A stretch of 64,000 nucleotides of DNA from Rhodanobacteraceae bacterium (lineage in GTDB: Bacteria; Pseudomonadota; Gammaproteobacteria; Xanthomonadales; Rhodanobacteraceae). This document shows, in pieces, positions 31,008 to 40,021 of the stretch. A model generated the notes under the pieces. That model had not been told where the DNA came from, did no database searches, and saw only the letters and a list, made by a program, of their open reading frames with translations. Made by a program: the position numbers and the translations under genes. The DNA is taken from assembly GCA_030167125.1 (NCBI GenBank), contig CP126531.1, positions 2,458,578 through 2,522,577 of the forward strand, written 5' to 3'. The stretch's first letter is position 1, and each line of letters begins with the position of its first letter.

Positions 31008-32726
31008 GTGCCGAAATTCCCGCCTGATAGTTTCTCGATGCGCCTGCGCAATGCAGGCGTGTTCGCGTTCCTGCTGCCGTCCTTGCTGCTGCTCGCATTC
31101 GTCACGGCCTATGGACGGAGTTTCCCTATCTGGGAAACCTGGTACTTCATCCCGGTTTGGCGCGATTTCGCCCAGCATGGAGCCTGGTTCTCCGATCTGT
31201 TCATCAACCGTTGGGGCCATATTTCAGCGATTCCCAATTTCCTGAACCTGATGCTGGATCACCTCTCGGGATATGACCAGCGCGTTGACATATTTGTCAG
31301 CGCCCTCATCGCCATCGCAGCCCTGTTCCTTCTGCTCAGGTACTACGTGCCCCGCGAAGCCGTATTGACCAGGATATTCCTGGGGCTGACTTTCCTTTCC
31401 CTGCGTGTCGCCGAAATCTGGCTGGACGGCTGGAACACCGCGATGACCATCAGCCTGTTGTTGTCCATCGCGACGGGTGCTTGCGTCCTCGCGACGACGT
31501 CATGGAAGGGATTGCTGGGCTGCGCGTTGCTGGCCTTTCTCGGCTTGAATTCGGGCGGTTATTGCCTGGCGGCGCTTCCCGCCGCGTTGATCGTGTTGCT
31601 CATCCAGACTTGGCAGGGGCGACGTGCACCCGTCCGGCGCGGAATTGCGCAAGCGGTGGCATGGATCCTGTGGGTGGGCTTGCTGTTCTGGTACTGGACC
31701 ACCGTAACGCACGGCCAAGATGGCGGGCTGGGAGCCATCGTACGCAAGCTGCTCGCACCTGGCTTCATTGTTTTGTTCGGCCGCATACATGCGATGGTGC
31801 TGGGCGGACGATGGACTGGAGCGGTCGCATTGGCCGGCGTACTGGCCCTTTTCCTTATGAGCATCGCCAGGATGGACTGGCGTCGATTCAAGTCGCTGCC
31901 GGCGTTGTCCGCGCTGGTTTACATGGCGGCGTACAGCATCGTGCTGACCGTGCTGATCGAAACCAGTCGCACTGCCAATGGAGAGGATCCGCTTCACCTG
32001 CGCTACATTCCGTTCCTTTGCCTGCTGCCAGTGGCATTGCTGGCCTTCTCGGAATGCCTTGCCAAACCCGCTCCCGATCCAGCGGCAGGCACTGCATCCG
32101 CAGCGGGACGAAACGTTTGGCGCCCGGCCGTCAAGCTAATCCTCTGCGCATTCATCGTCAGCGCAGTCTGGAACGACATCCGCTATTACCGGTACGAGTC
32201 GCGCCCGAACCAGCCGCAACTCGCGGCGCTGGATCGCGCCTGGCAACAATCGCCATGGACCTTGACACCAGGCATGTTCCTGTACCGCGCCGCCACGGAT
32301 CCGGCATTGGTGGCCCAAGGTTTGAAAACCATGGGCGAGTTGCGGATCGGACCGTTCGGGCGCGTAGCGCCCGTTTCATCGCGTTCGCCACTGGCCGACA
32401 AGGACCGGGATCCCGATATCCATTTCGGTATCGACCATGCTGCACCCAATCCTGACGGCAACTGGATCGTCCAGGGTTGGGCCTTCGACACGCGCCACGA
32501 CAGCCCTGTTCCGGATGTGTACGGACAACTGGGCAGCTGCACCGAAACGGCCTTGACGGGCATGCCGCGGGGCGATGTCGCGGCCTTCTTCAAAACGGCG
32601 CGTGCCAAAACCAGCGGCTGGATGCTCACGTTCCCGGCAAGCTGCGCAGGCGCTTCGCACCCCGCGATCGAGGTCCATTTCGTGGAAAAAAACGGCCGCT
32701 GGAATGTCGCCGGGAAGCAGCCCTGA
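31008..32726 (+). CDS. GT-C-like polytopic membrane protein
   Basis: A 572-residue protein, about ten membrane helices then an extracytoplasmic tail of about 150 residues. The GTG at 31008 is chosen because AAGGGGAT precedes it at good spacing. The first loop holds PIWETWYFIPVW and then NRWGHISAIPNF, an arrangement parallel to the WDQWD and HNEHR pair in the protein starting at 24943, so the two may be distant paralogues. It is separated from the previous gene by 162 bases, so it may have its own promoter. Convergent with the GT fusion gene. Confidence 0.75.
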   Translation: MPKFPPDSFSMRLRNAGVFAFLLPSLLLLAFVTAYGRSFPIWETWYFIPVWRDFAQHGAWFSDLFINRWGHISAIPNFLNLMLDHLSGYDQRVDIFVSALIAIAALFLLLRYYVPREAVLTRIFLGLTFLSLRVAEIWLDGWNTAMTISLLLSIATGACVLATTSWKGLLGCALLAFLGLNSGGYCLAALPAALIVLLIQTWQGRRAPVRRGIAQAVAWILWVGLLFWYWTTVTHGQDGGLGAIVRKLLAPGFIVLFGRIHAMVLGGRWTGAVALAGVLALFLMSIARMDWRRFKSLPALSALVYMAAYSIVLTVLIETSRTANGEDPLHLRYIPFLCLLPVALLAFSECLAKPAPDPAAGTASAAGRNVWRPAVKLILCAFIVSAVWNDIRYYRYESRPNQPQLAALDRAWQQSPWTLTPGMFLYRAATDPALVAQGLKTMGELRIGPFGRVAPVSSRSPLADKDRDPDIHFGIDHAAPNPDGNWIVQGWAFDTRHDSPVPDVYGQLGSCTETALTGMPRGDVAAFFKTARAKTSGWMLTFPASCAGASHPAIEVHFVEKNGRWNVAGKQP

Positions 32727-32797
32727 AACGCACGGTGCGTCCTGGTGGTAGCAGTCCGTCCGCCGCCTCTCGCTGCGGAACCGATTGGCAATCGCCG

Positions 32798-35455
32798 TCA
32801 GGCTGCCGTCGATTGCTGGTCGAGCAGGTGCAAGCGTCGAAGCATTGCCCCGGCGCAGACGGTGCGTGAGTTGCTGTGGCGCAGGCTGGCCGCCGCGGTG
32901 GCGCCGATGCGATGGGCGAATTCGCGGTCGTCATGGACCTGCCGCATCAGCTTCGCGGCGTGCGCGACATCGGGATCGGCCCACTGCTGCCCTTGCCAGA
33001 ACGGGTACTCGCCTTCGCGCAACGGCACCATCCGGTAGTCCACGAGCAGGCTGTTGTCGCGGTTCATGAAATCGAGGTTGCCGGAATAGCCGGTGGCGAT
33101 GACCGGCTTGCCGAGGTACATGCATTCGGCCATGCCGAGGCCGAAGCCCTCGGCGCGATGCAGCGACACATAGCAATCCACGGCGTTCTGCAGCCCGAAC
33201 ATTTCTTCGCGCGCGATGAAGCCGTCGCGCACTTCGATGCGCGGATCATCGGCAATGCTCGCGGCTAGCGCCCGCAGCCGCTCCGGAAAGCGCGCGCCGT
33301 TGGTGGACTTCACCAGCAGGCGCACGTCAGGCGTGCCATCCGCGAAAGCCTGCCGGAACGCGGCAATCGCCGCTTCCGGATTCTTGCGCGAAGCAAAGCT
33401 GTTGAAGTCGTAGCTGTAGAGAAAGGTGAAAGCGCCGGCGTCCAGGCCGAAATGCGCGCGGTCCATGCCTGCGGGCGGATCGAACTCGATCGCCTTGGGC
33501 ATCCGCAGCACGGGCTTGCTGGTGCATGCGGCGATCGCGCGACGCACGTAGTCGGTCGGCGCCCACACCTCGTCCACCAGGTCGAACGCGTCGTGCCATG
33601 CGTCGGGGAACTTCTCCAGCTCCCACACCCAGTAGCCGATGTTGTGCCGTCCCGCGAACGCCGCGCCGCCCAATGCATCGCGCGCGACCTGCATCTGGTC
33701 GGCATTGATGAAGAAGACGCTGGTGTCATGGCGCATGGCGTCGACGAAGTGGCGCTCCATCGAATGGTCTTCCTGGCGCGAGGCCACGCCCACGTCGAAA
33801 TTGCGGATCACGAAGGGATAACCTGCCTGTTCGAGGGCGCGCGCGTAGGAACGCACGTTCTCCGCGATGCCGAATTCGCCCAGTGCGTAGCCGACCAGGT
33901 TGACGCCATGCGTCGTGCGTGCAGACACGCGCGCGCGTTCGCGCCGCACCCGCGGTGCCTGTTGCGGCAGCATCGGCGGCGCCGCCACGCCGCAATATGC
34001 GTAAGCCTGGCGACGCAAGGCCATGCGCCAGCCGAACGGCAGGCGCACGTACCAGCTTCGCAGGCGCGCCTTGCGATTGCCCCAATTCAGCAGCCGCAGC
34101 ACCACCTGGCCCGCGCGATAACGCAGTCCTTCCGGCAGCGCAGGCTCTGCCGGCGGCGCCGGCTCCCCCGATGCCTGCTCCTTGTGAGCTTCGGCTCGCG
34201 CGGCCTGGCGTTTCCGGTTCTCGGCATCAACGAAGGCGCGCCGTACCGGTTCGACATAACGCGGCGCGATGCCCGTCTCTGCCGCTGCGGCCGCGAGATA
34301 CCAGCGGACGAAACCTTCGCGGCCTTCGCGGTGATGCAGGTTGAACACGTTCTGCAGGTCGGTGCGCCATTGCCACATTTCGTACATGACGCGACTGATC
34401 GGAAGATCGTCGTCGTGCGGCAGTTCGGCACACGGCTGGTTGAACAACTCGCGATCCATGCGCAACGGATCGTGCACGGACTGGTCGCGGGATACATCGA
34501 ACAAGCGCCGGTAGACGCGCCGCAGGACGGGCGCGATCGGCTCGCCGTCGGCGAAGGCGCCGTACGCGTAGGGCTTGCGTGCATGCCGGCGATGGTCGTT
34601 CTCGCGCAGCAACGCGAGGTACTGGTCGTAGAGCGGGCGCAGGCCGCCGATGTTGTCCGCGTCGAAGCGGTTCTGGTGTTTCGAAAACCGTTTCGGGTCC
34701 GACAGCACCACGCCCGAAAAATGCGCGAACACCAGCGGCACGCCGCCAGCCGTGAAACCTCCGTCCGGGGTTTCCGCCACCGGCCGCTGTGCGAGGTTCC
34801 AGTAGGCGAGGTTGTAGCCGTCGTCGCGCAGGATCGTGACATCCGGGAACATGCCGGGCACCAGGTCCACCCATTTCTGGTCGGTGAACAGGCCGGCCGC
34901 GATGTCGACGTAGCAGCCGAATTCGAGCTTGCCCGACCACCACCGGATCAACGCATCCGCGCGCGGATGCGCGGCATTGATGGCCACGAAGCCGCAGTTG
35001 TAGACGCCGCTGCGCATCACCGTCAGCTCGTCGGGATAGCCGTCGTCGTCGATCGGCGCATTGAGGTGCGGCGTCAGCACGGCCAGGGCGCCGCTTTCGA
35101 AGGCCTGCTGCACCTTGTCGAGTCGGCGCAGCACCAGGATGTCGGGATCGAGATAGACAAGGCCGGCCTGCGGGTGGCGTGCGCGCAGCCACGCGAACAT
35201 GTACGGCTTGACGGCGGTGTTCAGTTCCATGATGTCGTAGCGGAACACGAACGCCTGGAAATGCGGCAGCGCCAACTGGTCGATGGTGACCGTTTCGAAG
35301 AGGTCGCTGTCCAGCGCGGGATCGTCCGCACGCGTATCCGCGAGGCAAAGGTAGCGCTGCGCGTCCGGATATTGCCGCGCGATCGATTGCATCAGCGTCA
35401 GCGCATACGCCAGGTAGTTGCGCGAGACGATGGTGAAAAAGACGGGATCGGTCAT
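32798..35455 (-). CDS. GT8-like / GT4 fusion glycosyltransferase
   Basis: An 885-residue protein. Residues 1-300 resemble GT-A enzymes of the GT8 type, with FFTIVSRNYLAYA at the start and the metal motif VYLDPDILVL near residue 112. A linker of charged and proline-rich residues lies around 400-520. Residues about 520-885 are a GT4 domain (LVGYALGEFGIAEN near 527, then the donor site HRAEGFGLGMAECMYLG near residue 770). The ATG at 35455 overlaps the stop of the WbdD-like gene. Two activities in one chain suggest it adds two different sugars or linkages, perhaps at the primer or cap. Confidence 0.87.
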   Translation of the reverse strand: MTDPVFFTIVSRNYLAYALTLMQSIARQYPDAQRYLCLADTRADDPALDSDLFETVTIDQLALPHFQAFVFRYDIMELNTAVKPYMFAWLRARHPQAGLVYLDPDILVLRRLDKVQQAFESGALAVLTPHLNAPIDDDGYPDELTVMRSGVYNCGFVAINAAHPRADALIRWWSGKLEFGCYVDIAAGLFTDQKWVDLVPGMFPDVTILRDDGYNLAYWNLAQRPVAETPDGGFTAGGVPLVFAHFSGVVLSDPKRFSKHQNRFDADNIGGLRPLYDQYLALLRENDHRRHARKPYAYGAFADGEPIAPVLRRVYRRLFDVSRDQSVHDPLRMDRELFNQPCAELPHDDDLPISRVMYEMWQWRTDLQNVFNLHHREGREGFVRWYLAAAAAETGIAPRYVEPVRRAFVDAENRKRQAARAEAHKEQASGEPAPPAEPALPEGLRYRAGQVVLRLLNWGNRKARLRSWYVRLPFGWRMALRRQAYAYCGVAAPPMLPQQAPRVRRERARVSARTTHGVNLVGYALGEFGIAENVRSYARALEQAGYPFVIRNFDVGVASRQEDHSMERHFVDAMRHDTSVFFINADQMQVARDALGGAAFAGRHNIGYWVWELEKFPDAWHDAFDLVDEVWAPTDYVRRAIAACTSKPVLRMPKAIEFDPPAGMDRAHFGLDAGAFTFLYSYDFNSFASRKNPEAAIAAFRQAFADGTPDVRLLVKSTNGARFPERLRALAASIADDPRIEVRDGFIAREEMFGLQNAVDCYVSLHRAEGFGLGMAECMYLGKPVIATGYSGNLDFMNRDNSLLVDYRMVPLREGEYPFWQGQQWADPDVAHAAKLMRQVHDDREFAHRIGATAAASLRHSNSRTVCAGAMLRRLHLLDQQSTAA

Positions 35456-37701
35456 TCCGGTTCCTTCGGATCTTCGGTTTCGTGCGGCCACAGGAATTTC
35501 AGCAGGCGGAACCGGTGCTGCATGCGCGCGTGGCGCGCCTGCCATCCGGCAAGTTCGACGACCAGCTTCGCGCGCTCGCGATTCGCATCGGCGGCTTCCC
35601 GCTCAAGCCGCGCCTGCAGCGACCCAGCATACCGCTGCGACTCCTGCAATGCCTCCTTCAGCGAATCCGCATAGGCCTGCGAGTGTCCGAGCGCCTGCTC
35701 CAGCGCCGCGGCATGCGCGGAGGCTTCGCGCTGCGAGACGTGCATCGCCTCACGTTCCGCCCGTACGTCGGCGGCTTCCCGCAGGAGGCGCGCCTGCAGC
35801 GACCCGGCAAAGGCCTGCGATTCCGCGAGCGCCCTCGCGAGCGAAGACGCGTGCGCTTCGGCTTCGCGCCGGGATGCCGCGAAAACCTCCCTTTCCTTCC
35901 GCGCCTCGTCAGCCTCGCGCGCGATGCGGGCCTGCAGTGCCGCGACAAAGGCCTTCGATTCATCCAGCGCCGCTTGCAACGAATCCGCGTACGTCGCCGC
36001 CGCGGCTTGTGCATTGCGCAAGGCTTCGCGCTCGGCCATCGCATCCGCGGCTTCGCGCGTGATGCGGGCCTGCAGCGAACCGGCAAACGCGCGCGACTCG
36101 TCGAGCGCTTGCTTGAGGGACTCCGCATAATGCTGCGATTCCTCCAGCGCCTTGGCGAGCGAAACCGCGTGTGCTTCGGCGGTCCGCCGCGCGTCGTCAA
36201 GCGCCGCGCGTTCCGCCGCCGCGTCGACGGATTCCCTGGCTGCCGAAGCCAGCCTGCGCCCGGCTTCGATCAAGTGCTCCTGCAAACGCCGGAAACCATC
36301 GACCTGCTCCTGCGCCGCCGCCGCGATGACATCCGCAGCGGGCGCCAGCCGTGTGCCCGGTTGTCCCGAACCGCCGTGCGACGCGGCCTCCAATTTCCCC
36401 AGCGCGCGCGCAAAACCAAACGTGCGCTGCGGCGTTTCCAGCAGGTACCGGACCAGCCCGTGCCAGGCCGCGGGGTACGCGGAAAGCGGATGCAGCGTTG
36501 CGTAGAACGGTTGATCGTTGCGCAACTTGCCCTCGGCGATCTCCAGCAACACGGCCGCCAGCGCGATGCGGTGCAACGGCGAGGGCTCGCTTGTCAGCGC
36601 GCCGAAATCGATCAGGCGCACGCGGTCCGCATCCACCAGCACGTTCCAGCAACGCAGGTCGCCGTGATGGAATCCGCGTGCCTCGAGGTGCGCGAGTTCG
36701 CCGAGCAGCCCGCGCACGACCGCCACCCGATCGATGCGTTGGCCGCTGTCGAGTTGCGTCGAAAGCAGCTGCCCCGGCAGCAGGCCGCGCGCCAGCCAAA
36801 CCATGTCGCCATCGTCGGAGCGTCCCAGCACCGCGGGATAGCGATCGGGTTCGTCCGAGAGGACGGCCAGCGCGGACGCTTCCGCGTCCAGTTCCGCACG
36901 ATTGAAGGCGCCGTAAGGACCTTCGCCACGATAGGCCTTGACGACTTCCGCACGGCCGAAGAAGAAACGCCGCTGGCCGGCGAATGCATCCGGCACGCCC
37001 GCGTGCGAGCGCCCGGCCGCGCGATCGAATTTGAACCAGCGCTCACCGACCCATGCCTGCGTATCGCTGCACACGTAGAGTGGCCGCTGCACTTCGCCCA
37101 GGTGTGTCGGAAAGCGGCCGAGGCGGCGGTGAAACGCGTATGCGGCCAGCAGTTGATCGTCGGCTGCGTGCCACTCACCGACCCATTCGAGTCCTTCCTC
37201 GCGCTGCGCCAGTTCGCAGAATGCCACCCGCGAATGCGCGCGGACTGCCGCCAGCACGCCCGCCGCTGCGCCTTGCTGGCGCTGGACATGATGCAGCACG
37301 TTCAAGGCGAGCGCGACGTCCCAGCCTTCCGCTGCCTCCAGGAAATCCGCATCGACCGGTGCATGCACAAACCGCACTGGAAGGCCGTGATGCGCGGCCA
37401 GCGCCTCGCAAAAGCGGATGTTGTCCTCGAGATAATCCACGCCGACGATCTCGAATCGGCGCCCGTGCTGCGCCAGCGCGTGTGCGATCGCCAGCGCGAA
37501 GTAGCCCTGCGCGCAACCGAGGTCGAGGATGCGAAGGGTTCCATTGCATGGCAACGCTTCCAGCGGCGGCAGGATCACCGCGAGCCGGTCATTGCAATCG
37601 CGGCGGGCCACGCCGCGGCTCGCATCCAGTCCCCAAGCCGGCTGGTACGGCTCGGGCAGCGCGGCGTGCGCGGCCAGCAGTCGGGCGAGGTCCGCTGCCA
37701 T
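35452..37701 (-). CDS. WbdD-like O-chain terminator: methyltransferase, kinase and long coiled coil
   Basis: A 749-residue protein in the order seen in E. coli O9a WbdD. The methyltransferase has ILDLGCAQGYFAL near residue 58. A kinase-like domain follows, with the catalytic loop HGDLRCWNVLV near 346 and the metal motif LIDFG near 363. A coiled coil covers about residue 460 to near the end. WbdD phosphorylates and methylates the end of the O-chain, which stops growth, and its coiled coil sets chain length. Here residues 536-673 are three 46-residue tandem repeats with a further partial copy. The start at 37701 overlaps the wzt stop (TGATG). The role is inferred from architecture and context. 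Confidence 0.85.
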   Translation of the reverse strand: MAADLARLLAAHAALPEPYQPAWGLDASRGVARRDCNDRLAVILPPLEALPCNGTLRILDLGCAQGYFALAIAHALAQHGRRFEIVGVDYLEDNIRFCEALAAHHGLPVRFVHAPVDADFLEAAEGWDVALALNVLHHVQRQQGAAAGVLAAVRAHSRVAFCELAQREEGLEWVGEWHAADDQLLAAYAFHRRLGRFPTHLGEVQRPLYVCSDTQAWVGERWFKFDRAAGRSHAGVPDAFAGQRRFFFGRAEVVKAYRGEGPYGAFNRAELDAEASALAVLSDEPDRYPAVLGRSDDGDMVWLARGLLPGQLLSTQLDSGQRIDRVAVVRGLLGELAHLEARGFHHGDLRCWNVLVDADRVRLIDFGALTSEPSPLHRIALAAVLLEIAEGKLRNDQPFYATLHPLSAYPAAWHGLVRYLLETPQRTFGFARALGKLEAASHGGSGQPGTRLAPAADVIAAAAQEQVDGFRRLQEHLIEAGRRLASAARESVDAAAERAALDDARRTAEAHAVSLAKALEESQHYAESLKQALDESRAFAGSLQARITREAADAMAEREALRNAQAAAATYADSLQAALDESKAFVAALQARIAREADEARKEREVFAASRREAEAHASSLARALAESQAFAGSLQARLLREAADVRAEREAMHVSQREASAHAAALEQALGHSQAYADSLKEALQESQRYAGSLQARLEREAADANRERAKLVVELAGWQARHARMQHRFRLLKFLWPHETEDPKEPE
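35683..36096 (-). repeat. three 138-base in-frame tandem repeats coding for coiled coil
   Basis: Units begin at 36096, 35958 and 35820, exactly 138 bases (46 codons) apart, and a partial fourth starts at 35682. Each unit starts with Ser-x-Ala-Phe/Tyr followed by a SLQAR-type stretch and REA-type acidic-basic segment. Forty-six residues equal five heptads plus one hendecad, so the coil phase is kept. Confidence 0.85.
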
Positions 37702-39116
37702 CAGGCGAACTCCGCCACCTGGATCAACTCGCAATGGGCATCGGTGTCGACCATGCCGAAGGACGGGCCGGGATTTTCGATCTTGATCAGGATCGAATCG
37801 TAGCGCCGGTCCAGCGGATCGAGTTCACCGCCGTGATCCTCCGCGATACCGACCGACAACAGGTAGTTGCCGGACTCGAACCGCGGCCGGAACCGGAAGC
37901 AGCAGACCACGATTTCCCCGCGGGCAACCGGGCGATAGCGGGAACCGAATCCCTTGCTGGCATCACGGGAATTGCACCCGCTCAACATCAGCCCCTCGAT
38001 GTTCTTGATGAAGAACCCGAACACGGGGGTCGCGACGGCATCATGGAAGCGTACGCGCACGAACAGTTCGGCTTCCTCGTCGCAAAACAGGTTGGCCGGG
38101 TCCACGCGCGTGCCGCCGACCAGCAGGCAATCCACGATTTCCGCGCGGCCGTTGCCCCAGCGGTATTCGCCACCGTGGTAACTGGTGCGCGACGCGAACG
38201 CAGCCCCGTCCTGATCATGGATGAAAGCCGACACTTCCGGCAGTGCATGCGCCGCCGCCAGATCCTCCTCCGCATCCAGCCCGGCTTCCATCGTCAGGGC
38301 GTTGCGCGCGGCTTCGGCGTTGCGGGCGGTGACCTGCGCGCGCTCCTTGCCGCGTTGCCCGAACAGCAGGTCGAGATAATGGTTGCTGACTTCGCGCGGA
38401 TGCCCATCCTCGACCAGGCGCCCGTGATCCAGCAGCAGCGCGCGCGTGCAGTGCATGGCCACCTGTTCCGTCGCATGGCTGACGAACAGGATGGTAACGC
38501 CCCTTTCCTTCAGCTCGTTGATGCGCCGGAAGCACTTCGCCTGGAAACGCGCGTCGCCCACCGCGAGCGCCTCGTCGACGACCAGAATGTCCGGATCGAC
38601 ATGGATCGCGGCGGAGAACGCGAGCCGCACGTACATGCCGCTGGAGTAGGTCTTGACCGGCCGGTCGATCACGTCGGCCAATTCGGAGAACGCGATCACC
38701 TCGTCCATGCGCGCGCGCGCCTGCGCTTCGGGGATGCCGATGATGGCGCTGTTGATCAACACGTTCTCGCGCCCGGTGAATTCCGGCTTGAAACCCGCGC
38801 CGAGTTCCAGCAACGCGGCGACGCGGCCATTCACGGCGCAGACGCCTTCACTGGGCGGCAGGGTGCCGCACAACAATTGCAGCAACGTGGTCTTGCCCGA
38901 TCCGTTGCGTCCGAGGATGCCGACCGTCTCGCCGCGCTTGATTTCGAAGTCGATGCCACGCAGCGCCCAGAATTCCCTGAAGCGCGGCGATGCCTGCCGA
39001 CCGGCGGCCCGCATCAGGCGTGGATAGATCATCTGCTTCAGGCGTTCCGCGGGACTCGGGTAGATCTGGTAACACTTGCCCAGCGACGCGGCCGTGATGA
39101 TGGCTTCAGACGACAT
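37701..39116 (-). CDS. wzt: O-antigen ABC exporter ATPase with C-terminal glycan-binding domain (second copy)
   Basis: A 471-residue ATPase. Walker A is GRNGSGKTTLL near residue 71, the signature is YSSGMYVRLAFS near 164, and Walker B is ILVVDEALAVGD. The C-terminal part from about residue 290 is a longer Wzt-type carbohydrate-binding domain than in the first copy. The ATG at 39116 gives MSSEAIITAASLGKCY; earlier codons lie in wzm. It overlaps wzm by 11 bases. Being next to a WbdD-like terminator, it probably binds the phospho-methyl cap before export, as shown for O9a. Confidence 0.93.
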   Translation of the reverse strand: MSSEAIITAASLGKCYQIYPSPAERLKQMIYPRLMRAAGRQASPRFREFWALRGIDFEIKRGETVGILGRNGSGKTTLLQLLCGTLPPSEGVCAVNGRVAALLELGAGFKPEFTGRENVLINSAIIGIPEAQARARMDEVIAFSELADVIDRPVKTYSSGMYVRLAFSAAIHVDPDILVVDEALAVGDARFQAKCFRRINELKERGVTILFVSHATEQVAMHCTRALLLDHGRLVEDGHPREVSNHYLDLLFGQRGKERAQVTARNAEAARNALTMEAGLDAEEDLAAAHALPEVSAFIHDQDGAAFASRTSYHGGEYRWGNGRAEIVDCLLVGGTRVDPANLFCDEEAELFVRVRFHDAVATPVFGFFIKNIEGLMLSGCNSRDASKGFGSRYRPVARGEIVVCCFRFRPRFESGNYLLSVGIAEDHGGELDPLDRRYDSILIKIENPGPSFGMVDTDAHCELIQVAEFA

Positions 39117-39948
39117 CGGCGAATCCCTGCCGCGTGCGTTCGAACAGCCACAGCCCGATAGCCGCAACCACCAGGCCGACCGCGTAGGAAATGCCGAGGT
39201 CACGCCACACCGGTACCGCTCCTTCGATCACCACCTGGCGCACCTGCACCACCGGCAGCGTGAGCGGATTGAGGAACAGCCAATGGCGCATGCCGGCGGG
39301 AAACGATGTCAACGGATAGAAGATCGGGCTGAGGAACATCAGGCACGCGGTGAGGAACGCGACGATCTGGCTGGCGTCGCGCAGGAATACACCCAGCGCG
39401 GCCAAGACCCATCCGGCACCGGCCGTGGCCAGCAGCACGGGCGCGACGACCAGCGGAAGCAGCAGCAGCGTCCAGTGCAGTCCGGTACCCACGAGCGCGT
39501 TGGCGATGACCAGGATGCCGAAACTGACCGTGGCGTGGAACAGTGCGCTGCCCAGCACCACCAGCGGCAGCATCTCCAGCGGGAACACGACCTTCTTGAC
39601 GTAGTTGGCGTTCTCGGTGATGACGGTGGTGCTGCGGTTCACCGCCTCGGCGAACAGCGCGTTGACGATCAGGCCGGCGAACAGCGTGATCGCGAACAAC
39701 AGTTTGTTGTCGCCTTGCCCGGGCCAGCGTGTCTTCAACATGAAGCCGAACACGAACGTGTAGATCGACAGCATCAGCAGCGGATTGATCACCGCCCAGA
39801 CGGTGCCGAGCGCGGATTCGCGATAACGCGAGGAAATCTCGCGCCACGTCATGCGACGCAACAGCACGCGCTGCCGCCACACCAAGGCGAGTGGCCGCGC
39901 CAGCAGGCGGAACGGTGCCGAGCGCCGCGGAGCGGTCAGCGCAACCAT
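39106..39948 (-). CDS. wzm: O-antigen ABC exporter permease (second copy)
   Basis: A 280-residue ABC-2 permease with six hydrophobic segments and the stretch SSRYRESALGTVWAVINPL near residue 42, the cytoplasmic motif of Wzm/TagG proteins. It differs clearly from the first copy at 16708-17502. The ATG at 39948 gives MVALTAPRRS. It is coupled with wzt by overlap and starts 73 bases after the metB stop. Confidence 0.92.
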   Translation of the reverse strand: MVALTAPRRSAPFRLLARPLALVWRQRVLLRRMTWREISSRYRESALGTVWAVINPLLMLSIYTFVFGFMLKTRWPGQGDNKLLFAITLFAGLIVNALFAEAVNRSTTVITENANYVKKVVFPLEMLPLVVLGSALFHATVSFGILVIANALVGTGLHWTLLLLPLVVAPVLLATAGAGWVLAALGVFLRDASQIVAFLTACLMFLSPIFYPLTSFPAGMRHWLFLNPLTLPVVQVRQVVIEGAVPVWRDLGISYAVGLVVAAIGLWLFERTRQGFADVV

Positions 39949-40021
39949 GCGGTGTCCCGGGGACGGCAGCCAAGTCCGCGACGGGGCCTGGTTCCGGAAA
40001 GCGACGGCATGCCTATCGCTC

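Noticed and set aside
33452..35674. A 740-codon open frame on the plus strand
   Set aside because: Antisense to the GT8-like/GT4 fusion; composition is that of a shadow frame.
35683..36096. CRISPR or satellite array
   Set aside because: The 138-base units are in frame, code for coiled coil and have no spacers.
35482..37803. A 773-codon open frame on the plus strand
   Set aside because: It is antisense to the WbdD-like gene, which has clear catalytic motifs; the plus-strand translation has none.
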